The translations under genes and the position numbers were made by a program. Shown piece by piece: positions 1 to 6,502 of a DNA stretch of 6,590 bases. Positions within the stretch are counted from its first letter, which is position 1. Each line of letters begins with the position of its first letter. The notes beneath the pieces are model-generated. The model saw only the letters and a program-made list of their open reading frames with translations, searched no databases and had not been told where the DNA came from. This DNA is from an uncultured Actinomyces sp. (lineage in GTDB: Bacteria; Actinomycetota; Actinomycetes; Actinomycetales; Actinomycetaceae): assembly GCA_916719935.1 (NCBI GenBank), contig CAKAPY010000078.1, positions 1 through 6,590 of the forward strand, written 5' to 3'.

Positions 1-1356
1 TCTGTGGCGTGCTGGTCGCGCGCAGACTTCTCCTCTGTCCGTCTTCTTGATACCCCCAGCCGAGGCCTTGAGGAGTATGCGCGTTCCTCCCTTGAGGCTT
101 TGGGTGCGATCGACGAGGGCGGACAGGCCCTGCCCCACGGACGTTCGCTTGCGCTCTCCCCGGTAGACCCTCGCCTTGCCCACGCACTGAGCGCTCTTGA
201 CGACGAGATTCCGCGAGAAATTGCGGCGCTTTGCGCAGCTGTGGTCTCTGAAGATTTACGTCCAAAGGGAGGCGACTTACTGAGCTGTCTATATTCGCTT
301 CCTCTCAGCGGTGCTCAAGCTGACCGTATTGAAGAAACTGCCGCGCGTATGTGCCTCACTCCCCACCCTACGTGGGATACACGCTCACGTGCGAAAGTCG
401 CGGCTGCTATGGCAGATTTTGTCTCTCGAGCATTTCCGCTTCGTCTTGCACGTCAACGTGAGGGAAGCGACCGCTATCTTCTTGTTTCTGGCGTAGGCGC
501 ATCGCTTCCACAGGCTTCCGCTTTAGAGGGAAGCACATGGCTTGCAATAGCCGATCTCCAATCAACCACCGGCGATGGAATCATTCGTTCGGCGCTTCCT
601 CTTGACCAAGACACTGCCTGCGCGGCTGCATCCCATCTTCATAAATCTGTTTCACGCTTGACGCTTAACCATGGCCGAATCCTTGCAGTTATTGAGGAAA
701 AACTCGGGGCTGTGACCTTGCGCAGTACCCGTGATCTAAATCCTGATCGCGAAGCAATGCGTTCGTTTGCTCTCACGGAATTGGCGAAGATGAGCGTTGA
801 AAATCTGCCGTGGAGCCAAAGCGCGTTACAGCTGAGACTGAGAATTCTTAAATGCCGAGAGTTTCTGGGAGACCCTTGGCCTCTTGTCGATGACGAACAC
901 TTCATCATTTCCTGTGGGCATTTCTTGGCAGATCAGTGGAGTGACGGTCGTCCTCTAGCAGAGCTATCCCTCAATGACGCTCTTTCCTCCCTCTTAGTCT
1001 GGCCATTGAATAGAGAGCTTGACCGTCAAGCACCAACACAAATCACAATCCCAACCGGCGCGCAGCGGCGCGTGGAATGGGATCACGAGGGCGCACGTGT
1101 CTCTCTTCGCGTTCAAGAAGCATTTGGGTGGACCGATTCTCCCCGTTTCATGGATGGCCGACTTCCACTGCGCATCGAACTCACGGATCCCGCGGGGCGT
1201 CCCGTGGCCATTACCAGTGATCTTGAATCCTTCTGGAAAGGTCCCTATCAGCAAGTACGGTCTGAGCTTCGAGGCCGCTATACCAAACACCATTGGCCTG
1301 AAGATCCATTCTCGGTTGCTCCGACAGCACGCACGAAGCGCGCATCAACGAAATAA
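1..1356 (+). CDS. hrpB: ATP-dependent helicase HrpB, C-terminal part (5' end outside window)
   Basis: This is the C-terminal ~450 residues of an HrpB-type DEAH-box helicase. The reading frame is open to the left edge, so the GTG at nt 4 is not its start. HrpB proteins are usually a little over 800 residues, so the RecA-like domains with the Walker A and DEAH motifs should lie upstream. Counting from nt 4, residues 33-62 (LGAID, then GR, then DPRLAHAL) match the winged-helix region that follows the helicase core. Residues ~340-435 form the HrpB-specific C-terminal domain: RVQEAFG, then LTDPAGRPVAITSDL, then FWKGPY (410-415), VRSELRGRY and the near-terminal WPEDP (431-435). A 15-residue basic tail ends at TAA. 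The family is predicted to unwind nucleic acid using ATP; its physiological role is poorly defined in most bacteria. The gene is unrelated to the hrp type III secretion genes despite the name. No neighbour suggests a partner. Confidence 0.93.
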   Translation, partial: SVACWSRADFSSVRLLDTPSRGLEEYARSSLEALGAIDEGGQALPHGRSLALSPVDPRLAHALSALDDEIPREIAALCAAVVSEDLRPKGGDLLSCLYSLPLSGAQADRIEETAARMCLTPHPTWDTRSRAKVAAAMADFVSRAFPLRLARQREGSDRYLLVSGVGASLPQASALEGSTWLAIADLQSTTGDGIIRSALPLDQDTACAAASHLHKSVSRLTLNHGRILAVIEEKLGAVTLRSTRDLNPDREAMRSFALTELAKMSVENLPWSQSALQLRLRILKCREFLGDPWPLVDDEHFIISCGHFLADQWSDGRPLAELSLNDALSSLLVWPLNRELDRQAPTQITIPTGAQRRVEWDHEGARVSLRVQEAFGWTDSPRFMDGRLPLRIELTDPAGRPVAITSDLESFWKGPYQQVRSELRGRYTKHHWPEDPFSVAPTARTKRASTK

Positions 1357-1357
1357 A

Positions 1358-1373
1358 AGTGAAGCGCCTCACC
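1358..1373. promoter_or_regulatory. CRP/GlxR-like palindrome (GTGA-N6-TCAC)
   Basis: Two bases after the hrpB stop there is GTGA (1359-1362), six bases AGCGCC, then TCAC (1369-1372). Spacing and core match the CRP/GlxR consensus TGTGA-N6-TCACA, but both outermost bases (A at 1358, C at 1373) differ from it. It lies about 85 bases upstream of the RclA-like start, a plausible operator position. It could equally be a short hairpin ending hrpB transcription: AAGTGA (1357-1362) can also pair with TCACTT (1375-1380). No good -10/-35 pair was found in this gap. An eight-base match is weak evidence. Confidence 0.25.
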
Positions 1374-1396
1374 ATCACTTATTGGCCGGAATGATG

Positions 1397-1419
1397 TCGT
1401 AGCCTGCTTCGTTCTACGA
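1397..1419. other. Short inverted repeat in the hrpB / RclA-like gap
   Basis: TCGTAG (1397-1402) is complementary to CTACGA (1414-1419) across an 11-base loop. A six-bp stem this short could be a leader hairpin of the downstream reductase gene, an operator, or chance. No T-run follows it, so it is a poor intrinsic terminator. It ends 38 bases before the chosen GTG start of that gene. Confidence 0.2.
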
Positions 1420-1444
1420 GGTGAGAAGGATCGCTCCACTCAGT

Positions 1445-1451
1445 AAAGGAG
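1445..1451 (+). promoter_or_regulatory. Ribosome binding site deciding the RclA-like start
   Basis: AAAGGAG lies five bases before the GTG at 1457, an excellent Shine-Dalgarno match at good spacing. The alternative in-frame GTG at 1421 has no such signal and would add 12 residues (beginning MRRIAPLSKGD) with no counterpart in the family. From 1457 the protein begins MENFDLIVVGGG, which puts the FAD-binding glycine motif where family members have it. Confidence 0.85.
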
Positions 1452-1456
1452 ACACC

Positions 1457-2839
1457 GTGGAGAACTTTGACCTCATCGTTGTTGGAGGCGGAAAGGCCGG
1501 AAAGTCACTGGCGATGAATTGCGCCAAAAAAGGCTGGAAGGTTGCCCTGATCGAACGACAGTTTATCGGTGGCACCTGCATTAACGTGGCGTGTATCCCC
1601 ACGAAATCATTGGTCGCCGCAGCGCGCCGTATGGAAGACACTCGCAGCGACGCCGCCTTTGGTATCGAGGGCACCGCTGGCGCTTACATCAACGTAGAGA
1701 AACTGCGCGCACACAAGGAAGGTATCGTCTCGGCAATGGTTGCCGCACACGAGAAATTCTTTGCTGCGCCAGGAATCGATTTCATGCGTGGAAGCGCTCG
1801 TCTTTTGGACGCGCACAGCGTTGAAGTCAAGCTTGAAGATGGGACACTGCGCCAACTCCACTCCGAGCGCGTCCTGCTCAATCTGGGGACCAGCCCCGCC
1901 CATCCTCCAATTCCTGGGCTCTGGGAAGCTGGAGCATGGGACAGCGAAGATATCCTGCGAGTGGAAGAGATTCCCTCATCCCTTGTCATTATTGGCGGCG
2001 GATACATCGGTATCGAATTCGCTTCCATGATGACAAGCTTCGGATCCAAGGTGACGGTTGTTGCCTCCGGCCCCCACATCCTTGACCGTGAAGATCCCGA
2101 TATCGCTGCAATCTACGAAAAGAGCCTGCGGGATCGGGGCGTCACAATCCTCACCGGTGTTCTCGCAAAGTCCGGCTCAAAGCAGGACAATACGATCACC
2201 GTCGAGCTATCCGATGGTAGTAGCGTGAGCGCCGAAAAGGTGTTGGTTGCTGCAGGGCGTATCCCCAATACAAAGGGAATTGGTCTTGAAGAAGCTGGAG
2301 TGGCGCTCGATCAACGAGGCTTCATTATCGTTGATGACCATCTGCGCACCAATCTCGATGGTGTCTGGGCTGCAGGCGACTGCGCAGGTACGCCCATGTT
2401 CACCCACGCCTCGTGGAACGACTACCGGATCATCCGCGAACAGATGGACGGAGTCTCCTTGGAAGATCCACGGACTTCAAAGGCCGGACGTCTTATCCCT
2501 TGGGCACTCTTTGCCGAGCCGGAGCTTGGACGTATCGGAATGAACGAAACCGAAGCTCAAGAGCAGGGACTGGATGTCCTTGTCGCCTCGATCGATACTG
2601 CGGCGATTCCACGAGCAAAGACCATGCGCGATACAACCGGTAAGTGGAAGGCCATCGTTGATGCAAAGACCCACACAATTTTGGGTGCAACGCTTGTCGG
2701 CCCTCAGTCCGGTGAAGTCATCACAGCCGTTCAAGTAGCAATGAGCGCGGGGATGACCTATGAGCAGCTCCGAATGCTTCCCATCGCCCACCCAACAATG
2801 GGAGAAGGACTCAATATCCTCTTTGATTCTCTTGCCTAA
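1457..2839 (+). CDS. RclA-like FAD/NAD(P)-dependent disulfide oxidoreductase
   Basis: A 460-residue group I flavin disulfide reductase (lipoamide dehydrogenase / mercuric reductase superfamily), cytoplasmic, with no signal peptide or membrane segment. From the GTG at 1457 it shows the FAD dinucleotide motif GGGKAGKSLA (10-19), the redox disulfide GGTCINVACIPTK with C41 and C46, the NAD(P) motif IGGGYIGIE (~179-187), the second FAD motif GVWAAGDCAG (302-311) and the C-terminal catalytic pair H445 and E450 in HPTMGE. KAGKSLA, DYRIIRE, AAIPRAKTMRDT and KAIVDAKT closely resemble E. coli RclA as I remember it. RclA protects against hypochlorous acid and is reported to reduce Cu(II). The C-terminal cysteine pair of mercuric reductase is absent, as is an N-terminal heavy-metal domain, so MerA is unlikely. 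No pyruvate or oxoglutarate dehydrogenase genes are adjacent, which argues against LpdA. No RclR-type regulator is visible. Family placement is firm; the precise substrate is inferred. Confidence 0.82.
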   Translation: MENFDLIVVGGGKAGKSLAMNCAKKGWKVALIERQFIGGTCINVACIPTKSLVAAARRMEDTRSDAAFGIEGTAGAYINVEKLRAHKEGIVSAMVAAHEKFFAAPGIDFMRGSARLLDAHSVEVKLEDGTLRQLHSERVLLNLGTSPAHPPIPGLWEAGAWDSEDILRVEEIPSSLVIIGGGYIGIEFASMMTSFGSKVTVVASGPHILDREDPDIAAIYEKSLRDRGVTILTGVLAKSGSKQDNTITVELSDGSSVSAEKVLVAAGRIPNTKGIGLEEAGVALDQRGFIIVDDHLRTNLDGVWAAGDCAGTPMFTHASWNDYRIIREQMDGVSLEDPRTSKAGRLIPWALFAEPELGRIGMNETEAQEQGLDVLVASIDTAAIPRAKTMRDTTGKWKAIVDAKTHTILGATLVGPQSGEVITAVQVAMSAGMTYEQLRMLPIAHPTMGEGLNILFDSLA

Positions 2840-2891
2840 GCTGGACGCACGCTCGGCGGAGCATCTGCGATCCCTTTAAGGGTCGAAACGG

Positions 2892-2929
2892 GTTGGCCCC
2901 GCAGTTTCAACCTAAACTGCGGGGCCAAC
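2892..2929. terminator. Bidirectional hairpin terminator between convergent genes
   Basis: A perfect 16-bp inverted repeat: the left arm GTTGGCCCCGCAGTTT (2892-2907) is the exact reverse complement of the right arm (2914-2929), with loop CAACCT. It sits between the RclA-like stop (2839) and the argS stop (2949), so it can end transcription from both sides. No clear T-run follows on either strand; U-poor hairpins are common in high-GC actinobacteria. The remaining bases (2840-2891 and 2930-2948) show nothing else convincing. Confidence 0.85.
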
Positions 2930-2948
2930 TGCGTCTATCAGACTGAAC

Positions 2949-4631
2949 TCACATACGTTCGGGAGCCTCAACACCGAGAAAATCCAGACCGCTGCGCAGG
3001 ACCTGCGTCACAGCATCATTGAGCCACAGGCGTGCAACATGGCCTTCATCAACCGGATCGTCTCCACGAGGAGTAACACGGCACTGGCCATACCAGGTGT
3101 GGTAAGCGGCGGCGAGCTGCTCCAGGTAGCGAGCAACACGGTGAGGCTCACGTAGATCTGCAGCTTGTGCGACTTGCGCAGGGAACTGCGCGAGGACACC
3201 CAGTAGATCACTATCGGCCTGAGTATCCAGTGCTGCGGGGTTAAAACCAGCATCGCGCGTGACACCGTGCTCAGCTGCATTTCGCGCAACGTTGCGAGTA
3301 CGAGCATGCGCGTACTGAACGTAGTAGACAGGGTTTTCATTCGTGCGCGATCCCAGCAGATCCAAATCAATATCCAAATTGGAATCCATGGAAACTCGAA
3401 CCAGCGCATAACGGGCAGCGTCCACGCCAACGGCATCGACGAGATCGTCAAGGGTAACGATGGTTCCATTGCGCTTGGACATACGGACCGGCACGCCGTC
3501 CTTAACCAGGTTCACCATCTGGCCGATGAGAATCTGCATGTTAACACCAGGCTTGTCACCAAATGCTTCACACATCGCCATCATTCGACCAATGTAACCG
3601 TGGTGATCTGCGCCCAGTAGGTAGATGGCAACGTCGGCACCGCGACGACGCTTATCAAGGTAGTAGGCGACGTCACCGGCGAAGTAGGCTGCTTGACCGT
3701 CGGACTTAATCAGAACACGGTCCTTGTCATCGCCGTGAGAGGTCGTTCGCAGCCACACGGCTCCATCTTGGTCAAAGACCTCGCCACGCTGACGTAAAGT
3801 TTCAATTGCAGCGTCAACAGCTCCCGAATTGTGAAGCGAATCTTCGTGGAAGAAAACGTCAAATTCAGAGCGGAAATCACGCAGGCGCTGCTTGATTTCA
3901 TCGAACATCAGCTCGACGCCACGTGCGCGGAAAGCCTCAGCAGCTTCTTCTTCAGGAAGAGTGACCGGATCGGGTTCCCCCGCCGCAACAGCGTCTTCAC
4001 GTACTTGCGCAGCAATATCGGCAATGTACTGGCCGCCGTAACCATCTTCGGGCGCCTCGTGGCCCATCGCGCGCGCATAGAGAGAACGCGCGAAACGATC
4101 GATCTGCGAACCATGATCATTGAAGTAGTACTCGCGAGTCACCTTTGCGCCCGACGCCTTCATCAGGCGAGCAAGCGAATCTCCCACGGCTGCCCATCGC
4201 GCACCACCCAGGTGAACCGGCCCTGTGGGGTTGGCGGAGACATACTCCAAGTTAATGTGCAGCCCCTTCATGGATTCGCCACGGCCGAAAGCTCCACCGG
4301 CCTCGACAATGGTGCGGGCAAGCTCGCCTGCAGAGGCAGCGGCAAGACGAATATTGATGAAGCCGGGACCAGCGATTTCGGCGCTATCAATGCCCTCGAG
4401 TTCGTTGAGGTCACTGACGAGGATCTGCGCAAAGTCACGCGGGTTCATTCCCGCCTTCTTTGCCAATTGCATGGCAATATTGCTGGCCCAGTCGCCATGG
4501 TCGCGGTTACGAGGCCTCTCGACCTTCACCGTCTCGGGAAGGTCTGCGGGATCGAGAGCCAAGTTGCCCTGCTTGATTTCAGCAAGCAAAAGGTCGTGGA
4601 TATGAGATGCAAGTTCTTCTGGAGTCACCAT
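2949..4631 (-). CDS. argS: Arginyl-tRNA synthetase (ArgRS, class I)
   Basis: A 560-residue cytoplasmic enzyme that joins arginine to tRNA-Arg using ATP, essential for translation. It is full length for the family. The N-terminal additional domain that contacts the tRNA D-loop spans about residues 1-95. The class I HIGH motif is HLGG (140-143) within NPTGPVHLGGARW, followed by EYYFNDHGSQ (168-177). The KMSKS-type loop is VRMSKRNGT (382-390), next to DDLVDAVGVDAARYALVR. The helical DALR anticodon-binding domain runs from about residue 430 (NPVYYVQYAHAR) to the end FLGVEAPERM. An in-frame TAA lies immediately before the ATG at 4631, so no longer start exists. There is no Shine-Dalgarno sequence near that ATG, so translation may be leaderless or rely on an unstructured leader. 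A minus-strand -10-like TATAAC at 4714-4709 would give a leader of roughly 70 bases. No operon partner lies downstream, where a terminator follows directly. Confidence 0.98.
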   Translation of the reverse strand: MVTPEELASHIHDLLLAEIKQGNLALDPADLPETVKVERPRNRDHGDWASNIAMQLAKKAGMNPRDFAQILVSDLNELEGIDSAEIAGPGFINIRLAAASAGELARTIVEAGGAFGRGESMKGLHINLEYVSANPTGPVHLGGARWAAVGDSLARLMKASGAKVTREYYFNDHGSQIDRFARSLYARAMGHEAPEDGYGGQYIADIAAQVREDAVAAGEPDPVTLPEEEAAEAFRARGVELMFDEIKQRLRDFRSEFDVFFHEDSLHNSGAVDAAIETLRQRGEVFDQDGAVWLRTTSHGDDKDRVLIKSDGQAAYFAGDVAYYLDKRRRGADVAIYLLGADHHGYIGRMMAMCEAFGDKPGVNMQILIGQMVNLVKDGVPVRMSKRNGTIVTLDDLVDAVGVDAARYALVRVSMDSNLDIDLDLLGSRTNENPVYYVQYAHARTRNVARNAAEHGVTRDAGFNPAALDTQADSDLLGVLAQFPAQVAQAADLREPHRVARYLEQLAAAYHTWYGQCRVTPRGDDPVDEGHVARLWLNDAVTQVLRSGLDFLGVEAPERM

Positions 4632-4675
4632 TTAAGGGTAATCGTTTCGATTGCTCCCATGCCACACTGAAACTC

Positions 4676-4689
4676 TGTGACACCTCACA
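4676..4689. promoter_or_regulatory. Palindromic operator candidate TGTGA-N4-TCACA
   Basis: TGTGA (4676-4680), CACC, then TCACA (4685-4689) form perfect 5-bp arms in the divergent argS/mntH region. The half-sites are those of CRP-family proteins, but the spacer is four bases, as in FNR sites (TTGAT-N4-ATCAA), not the six of CRP/GlxR. It lies 53 bases before the mntH ATG and 44 before the argS ATG, so it could act on either. A different regulator family is equally possible. Confidence 0.35.
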
Positions 4690-4704
4690 AAATCTGGAGT
4701 AAAG

Positions 4705-4718
4705 TTCGGTTATACGAA
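4705..4718. promoter_or_regulatory. Promoter core with possible DtxR/MntR-type operator
   Basis: TTCGGTTATACGAA has TTCG/CGAA ends in inverted orientation. By eye it agrees with the first 14 bases of the DtxR consensus TTAGGTTAGCCTAACCTAA at 10 positions; the last five consensus bases fit poorly. It contains a plus-strand -10-like TATACG (4711-4716), 26 bases before the mntH ATG, and a minus-strand TATAAC (4714-4709) that could serve argS. No convincing -35 was found for either direction. Mn importers of this family are commonly repressed by DtxR-family MntR, and an operator over the -10 would fit; that link is inference. Confidence 0.35.
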
Positions 4719-4742
4719 GATTTTGATCTGTGGGGATAGATA

Positions 4743-5972
4743 ATGAGTGGTCACCGTCTCAAGCAGCATCGACTATTTGCCTTGATGGGTCCGGCATTTA
4801 TTGCAGCAATTGCCTATGTCGACCCCGGTAATGTTGCTGCGAATATCACTGCGGGTGCCCGCTATGGCTATCTCTTGGTATGGGTGCTTGTTCTTTCGAA
4901 TCTCTCAGCCATGCTTGTCCAATATCTCTCAGCAAAATTGGGCATTGTCACAGGAAAATCACTCCCTGCCCTTCTTGGCGAGCGTCTTCGTCCGCACAAT
5001 CGAATTCTGTTCTGGGTCCAAGCGGAAGTCGTCGCAGCGGCAACCGACCTCGCTGAAGTGATCGGTGGAGCAATCGCACTCAACCTTCTCTTCGGAATTC
5101 CCCTCTTGTGGTCCGGTGTCATCATTGGCGCTGCATCCATCGTTATCCTGCTCTTCCAAGGACATCGCCAGAATATTTTTGAAGCAGTGATCATCGGGAT
5201 GCTTGTCGTAATTACCGCAGGATTCTTAGCGGGACTTTTCTTTGCACCACCACAGTGGTCTGAAGTTGCAGGCGGCCTGATCCCCCGATTCAAGGGCACC
5301 GACTCAATCTTGGTCGCCGCCTCGATGCTCGGCGCAACTGTCATGCCACACGCGATTTACCTGCACTCTTCCTTGGTCAACGACCACCACACAGATCCTG
5401 AAATTGAACGTCCCCATAAGCGTGCGCTTCTTCGCGCAACTCGCCACGATATCTTGTGGGCACTGAGCATTGCCGGAATCGTCAATATCGGCCTGCTCCT
5501 TCTTGCTGCCTCGGCTTTGTCCGGAGTTGAAGGAACCGACACCATCGAAGGCGCCTACCATGCGATTGCAAACGCCTTGGGAGGCACCGTTTCCACCATC
5601 TTCGCTCTTGGCCTGCTGGCCTCAGGTTTAGCATCGACCTCGGTGGGCGCCTACGCGGGTTCAGAAATCATGAACGGTCTTCTTCACGTGAACGTCCCAC
5701 TGTTGGCACGCCGCCTGGTGACGATCATCCCCGCCCTGATCATCCTGGGTATGGGGGCAGAACCGACATGGGCATTGGTGCTCTCGCAGGTCGCGCTTTC
5801 CTTTGGCATCCCCTTTGCCATTGTGCCGCTCATGTATTTGACGCGAAATAAGAAGCTCATGGGCGAATATGTGAATAAGCCGCTGACGATCGCAGTGGCA
5901 TCTGTGATTGCAGCGGCAATTATTCTTCTCAATATTCTGTTGGCCTATCTGACCATTACCGGTCAGGGCTAA
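4743..5972 (+). CDS. mntH: NRAMP-family divalent metal (Mn2+) transporter MntH
   Basis: A 409-residue inner-membrane protein, typical length for bacterial NRAMP proteins, which import Mn2+ (and some Fe2+) with protons. About 11 membrane helices are visible as long hydrophobic stretches. Metal-site residues are intact: D27 and N30 in the helix-1 motif DPGN, and A198 and M201 in the helix-6 motif GATVMPHAIYLHSS (197-210). That methionine is typical of transporters selective for transition metals over Ca and Mg. Histidines 203 and 208 are also present. Helix 3 carries ATDLAEVIG (100-108), the 295-314 region gives GLASTSVGAYAG then MNGLL, and helix 10 has SQVALSFGIPFA (348-359). The ATG follows an in-frame TAG two codons upstream, which fixes the start; GGGGA at 4732-4736 is a modest ribosome site six bases away. 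A possible metal-responsive operator lies at 4705-4718. The gene is divergent from argS and convergent with rpiB. Confidence 0.95.
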   Translation: MSGHRLKQHRLFALMGPAFIAAIAYVDPGNVAANITAGARYGYLLVWVLVLSNLSAMLVQYLSAKLGIVTGKSLPALLGERLRPHNRILFWVQAEVVAAATDLAEVIGGAIALNLLFGIPLLWSGVIIGAASIVILLFQGHRQNIFEAVIIGMLVVITAGFLAGLFFAPPQWSEVAGGLIPRFKGTDSILVAASMLGATVMPHAIYLHSSLVNDHHTDPEIERPHKRALLRATRHDILWALSIAGIVNIGLLLLAASALSGVEGTDTIEGAYHAIANALGGTVSTIFALGLLASGLASTSVGAYAGSEIMNGLLHVNVPLLARRLVTIIPALIILGMGAEPTWALVLSQVALSFGIPFAIVPLMYLTRNKKLMGEYVNKPLTIAVASVIAAAIILLNILLAYLTITGQG

Positions 5973-5992
5973 GCGAGAGCACCCAATCGGGT
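5949..5992. terminator. Weak hairpins at the mntH / rpiB convergence
   Basis: Only 21 bases separate the two stop codons. CTGACC (5949-5954) pairs with GGTCAG (5961-5966) over a six-base loop inside the last mntH codons, and ACCC (5981-5984) pairs with GGGT (5989-5992) over four bases. Neither has a T-run. They are the only terminator candidates here and may be chance; transcripts probably overlap at their 3' ends. Confidence 0.2.
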
Positions 5993-5993
5993 A

Positions 5994-6431
5994 TTAGTAC
6001 GCATCCATCACCGCGATGCGACGCTTGTGACGCTCATCCTCACTGAAAGGCGTTTCCAAGAAGGTCAAAACAAAGCGGGTGGCATCTTCCTTCGAGTGCT
6101 GACGAGCCCCGACGGCAATAACATTCGCATTGTTGTGTTCACGAGCAAGCACGGCGATATCTTCGTTCCATACCAGTGCCGCACGCGCGCCCTTGACCAA
6201 GTTGGCAGCCATCTGCTCGCCATTTCCCGAGCCACCAATGACAACACCCAAAGAGCCGGGATCTGAAACAACACCTTCAGCGGCTTCGATACACATCTGC
6301 GGGTAGTCATCGTTGGGATCATAGGTTGTTGCACCGTGATCGATAACCTCATATCCCGCATCACGAAGAACCTTCACCAGGTGTTCTTTAAGTTCGAATC
6401 CGGCATGATCAGTTGCAATATGGACGCGCAT
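5994..6431 (-). CDS. rpiB: Ribose-5-phosphate isomerase B
   Basis: A 145-residue cytoplasmic RpiB/LacAB-family enzyme interconverting ribulose 5-phosphate and ribose 5-phosphate in the pentose phosphate pathway. The N-terminus MRVHIATDHAGFELK has the conserved DHAG (8-11). The phosphate loop and active site GGSGNGEQMAAN (66-77) includes E72, equivalent by my reading to the catalytic glutamate of the M. tuberculosis enzyme; the E. coli-type catalytic cysteine is replaced by glycine (G66). The block REHNNANVIAVGAR (97-110) includes H99, a likely ring-opening histidine. The ending is ERHKRRIAVMDAY. I chose the ATG at 6431 because it has GGAAG five bases upstream and begins like family members. 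The in-frame ATG at 6443 would add MEVY and lacks a ribosome site. LacA/LacB subunits of galactose 6-phosphate isomerase share the fold, but no lac genes are adjacent and the GGSGNGE motif favours RpiB. Confidence 0.95.
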   Translation of the reverse strand: MRVHIATDHAGFELKEHLVKVLRDAGYEVIDHGATTYDPNDDYPQMCIEAAEGVVSDPGSLGVVIGGSGNGEQMAANLVKGARAALVWNEDIAVLAREHNNANVIAVGARQHSKEDATRFVLTFLETPFSEDERHKRRIAVMDAY

Positions 6432-6469
6432 GTAAACTTCCATTCACGTTGAAGAGAGGGAACCCTTTC

Positions 6470-6475
6470 ATGATA
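6470..6475 (-). promoter_or_regulatory. rpiB: Possible rpiB -10 element
   Basis: On the minus strand TATCAT (five of six bases to TATAAT) lies about 39 bases before the chosen rpiB start. No TTGACA-like -35 sits 16-18 bases further upstream. A small repeat, AGGG-AA-CCCT (6457-6466), falls in the presumed leader. The element is suggestive only. Confidence 0.3.
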
Positions 6476-6502
6476 CGGCCTGATTCGGGGTTCTACTAGC
6501 GT

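Noticed and set aside
1421..1456. An earlier GTG start for the RclA-like protein.
   Set aside because: It lacks a ribosome site, whereas the GTG at 1457 has AAAGGAG at ideal spacing and yields the normal family N-terminus.
1684..2079. A 131-codon minus-strand frame and similar frames inside the RclA-like gene.
   Set aside because: Each is covered by a well-supported reductase and shows no domain, start signal or promoter. They are shadow frames.
1457..2839. Mercuric reductase (MerA) or lipoamide dehydrogenase as the identity of the reductase.
   Set aside because: There are no C-terminal cysteines, no heavy-metal domain and no mer genes, so MerA is unlikely. KAGKSLA and AAIPRAK fit RclA better than LpdA, and no dehydrogenase-complex genes are nearby. 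LpdA is not fully excluded.
2872..2882. CCCTTTAAGGG as a second hairpin just before the main terminator.
   Set aside because: The arms are only five bases around a single central base, which cannot form a stable loop. It is more likely chance.
3831..4670. A 279-codon open frame on the plus strand, antisense to argS.
   Set aside because: It lies almost wholly within the unmistakable argS gene on the other strand. Its product resembles no family, is rich in Arg, Thr and Ser as expected from antisense reading, and it has no ribosome binding site.
6432..6443. An ATG four codons upstream as the rpiB start.
   Set aside because: No ribosome site precedes it, and the GGAAG that would serve the ATG at 6431 lies within those extra codons.
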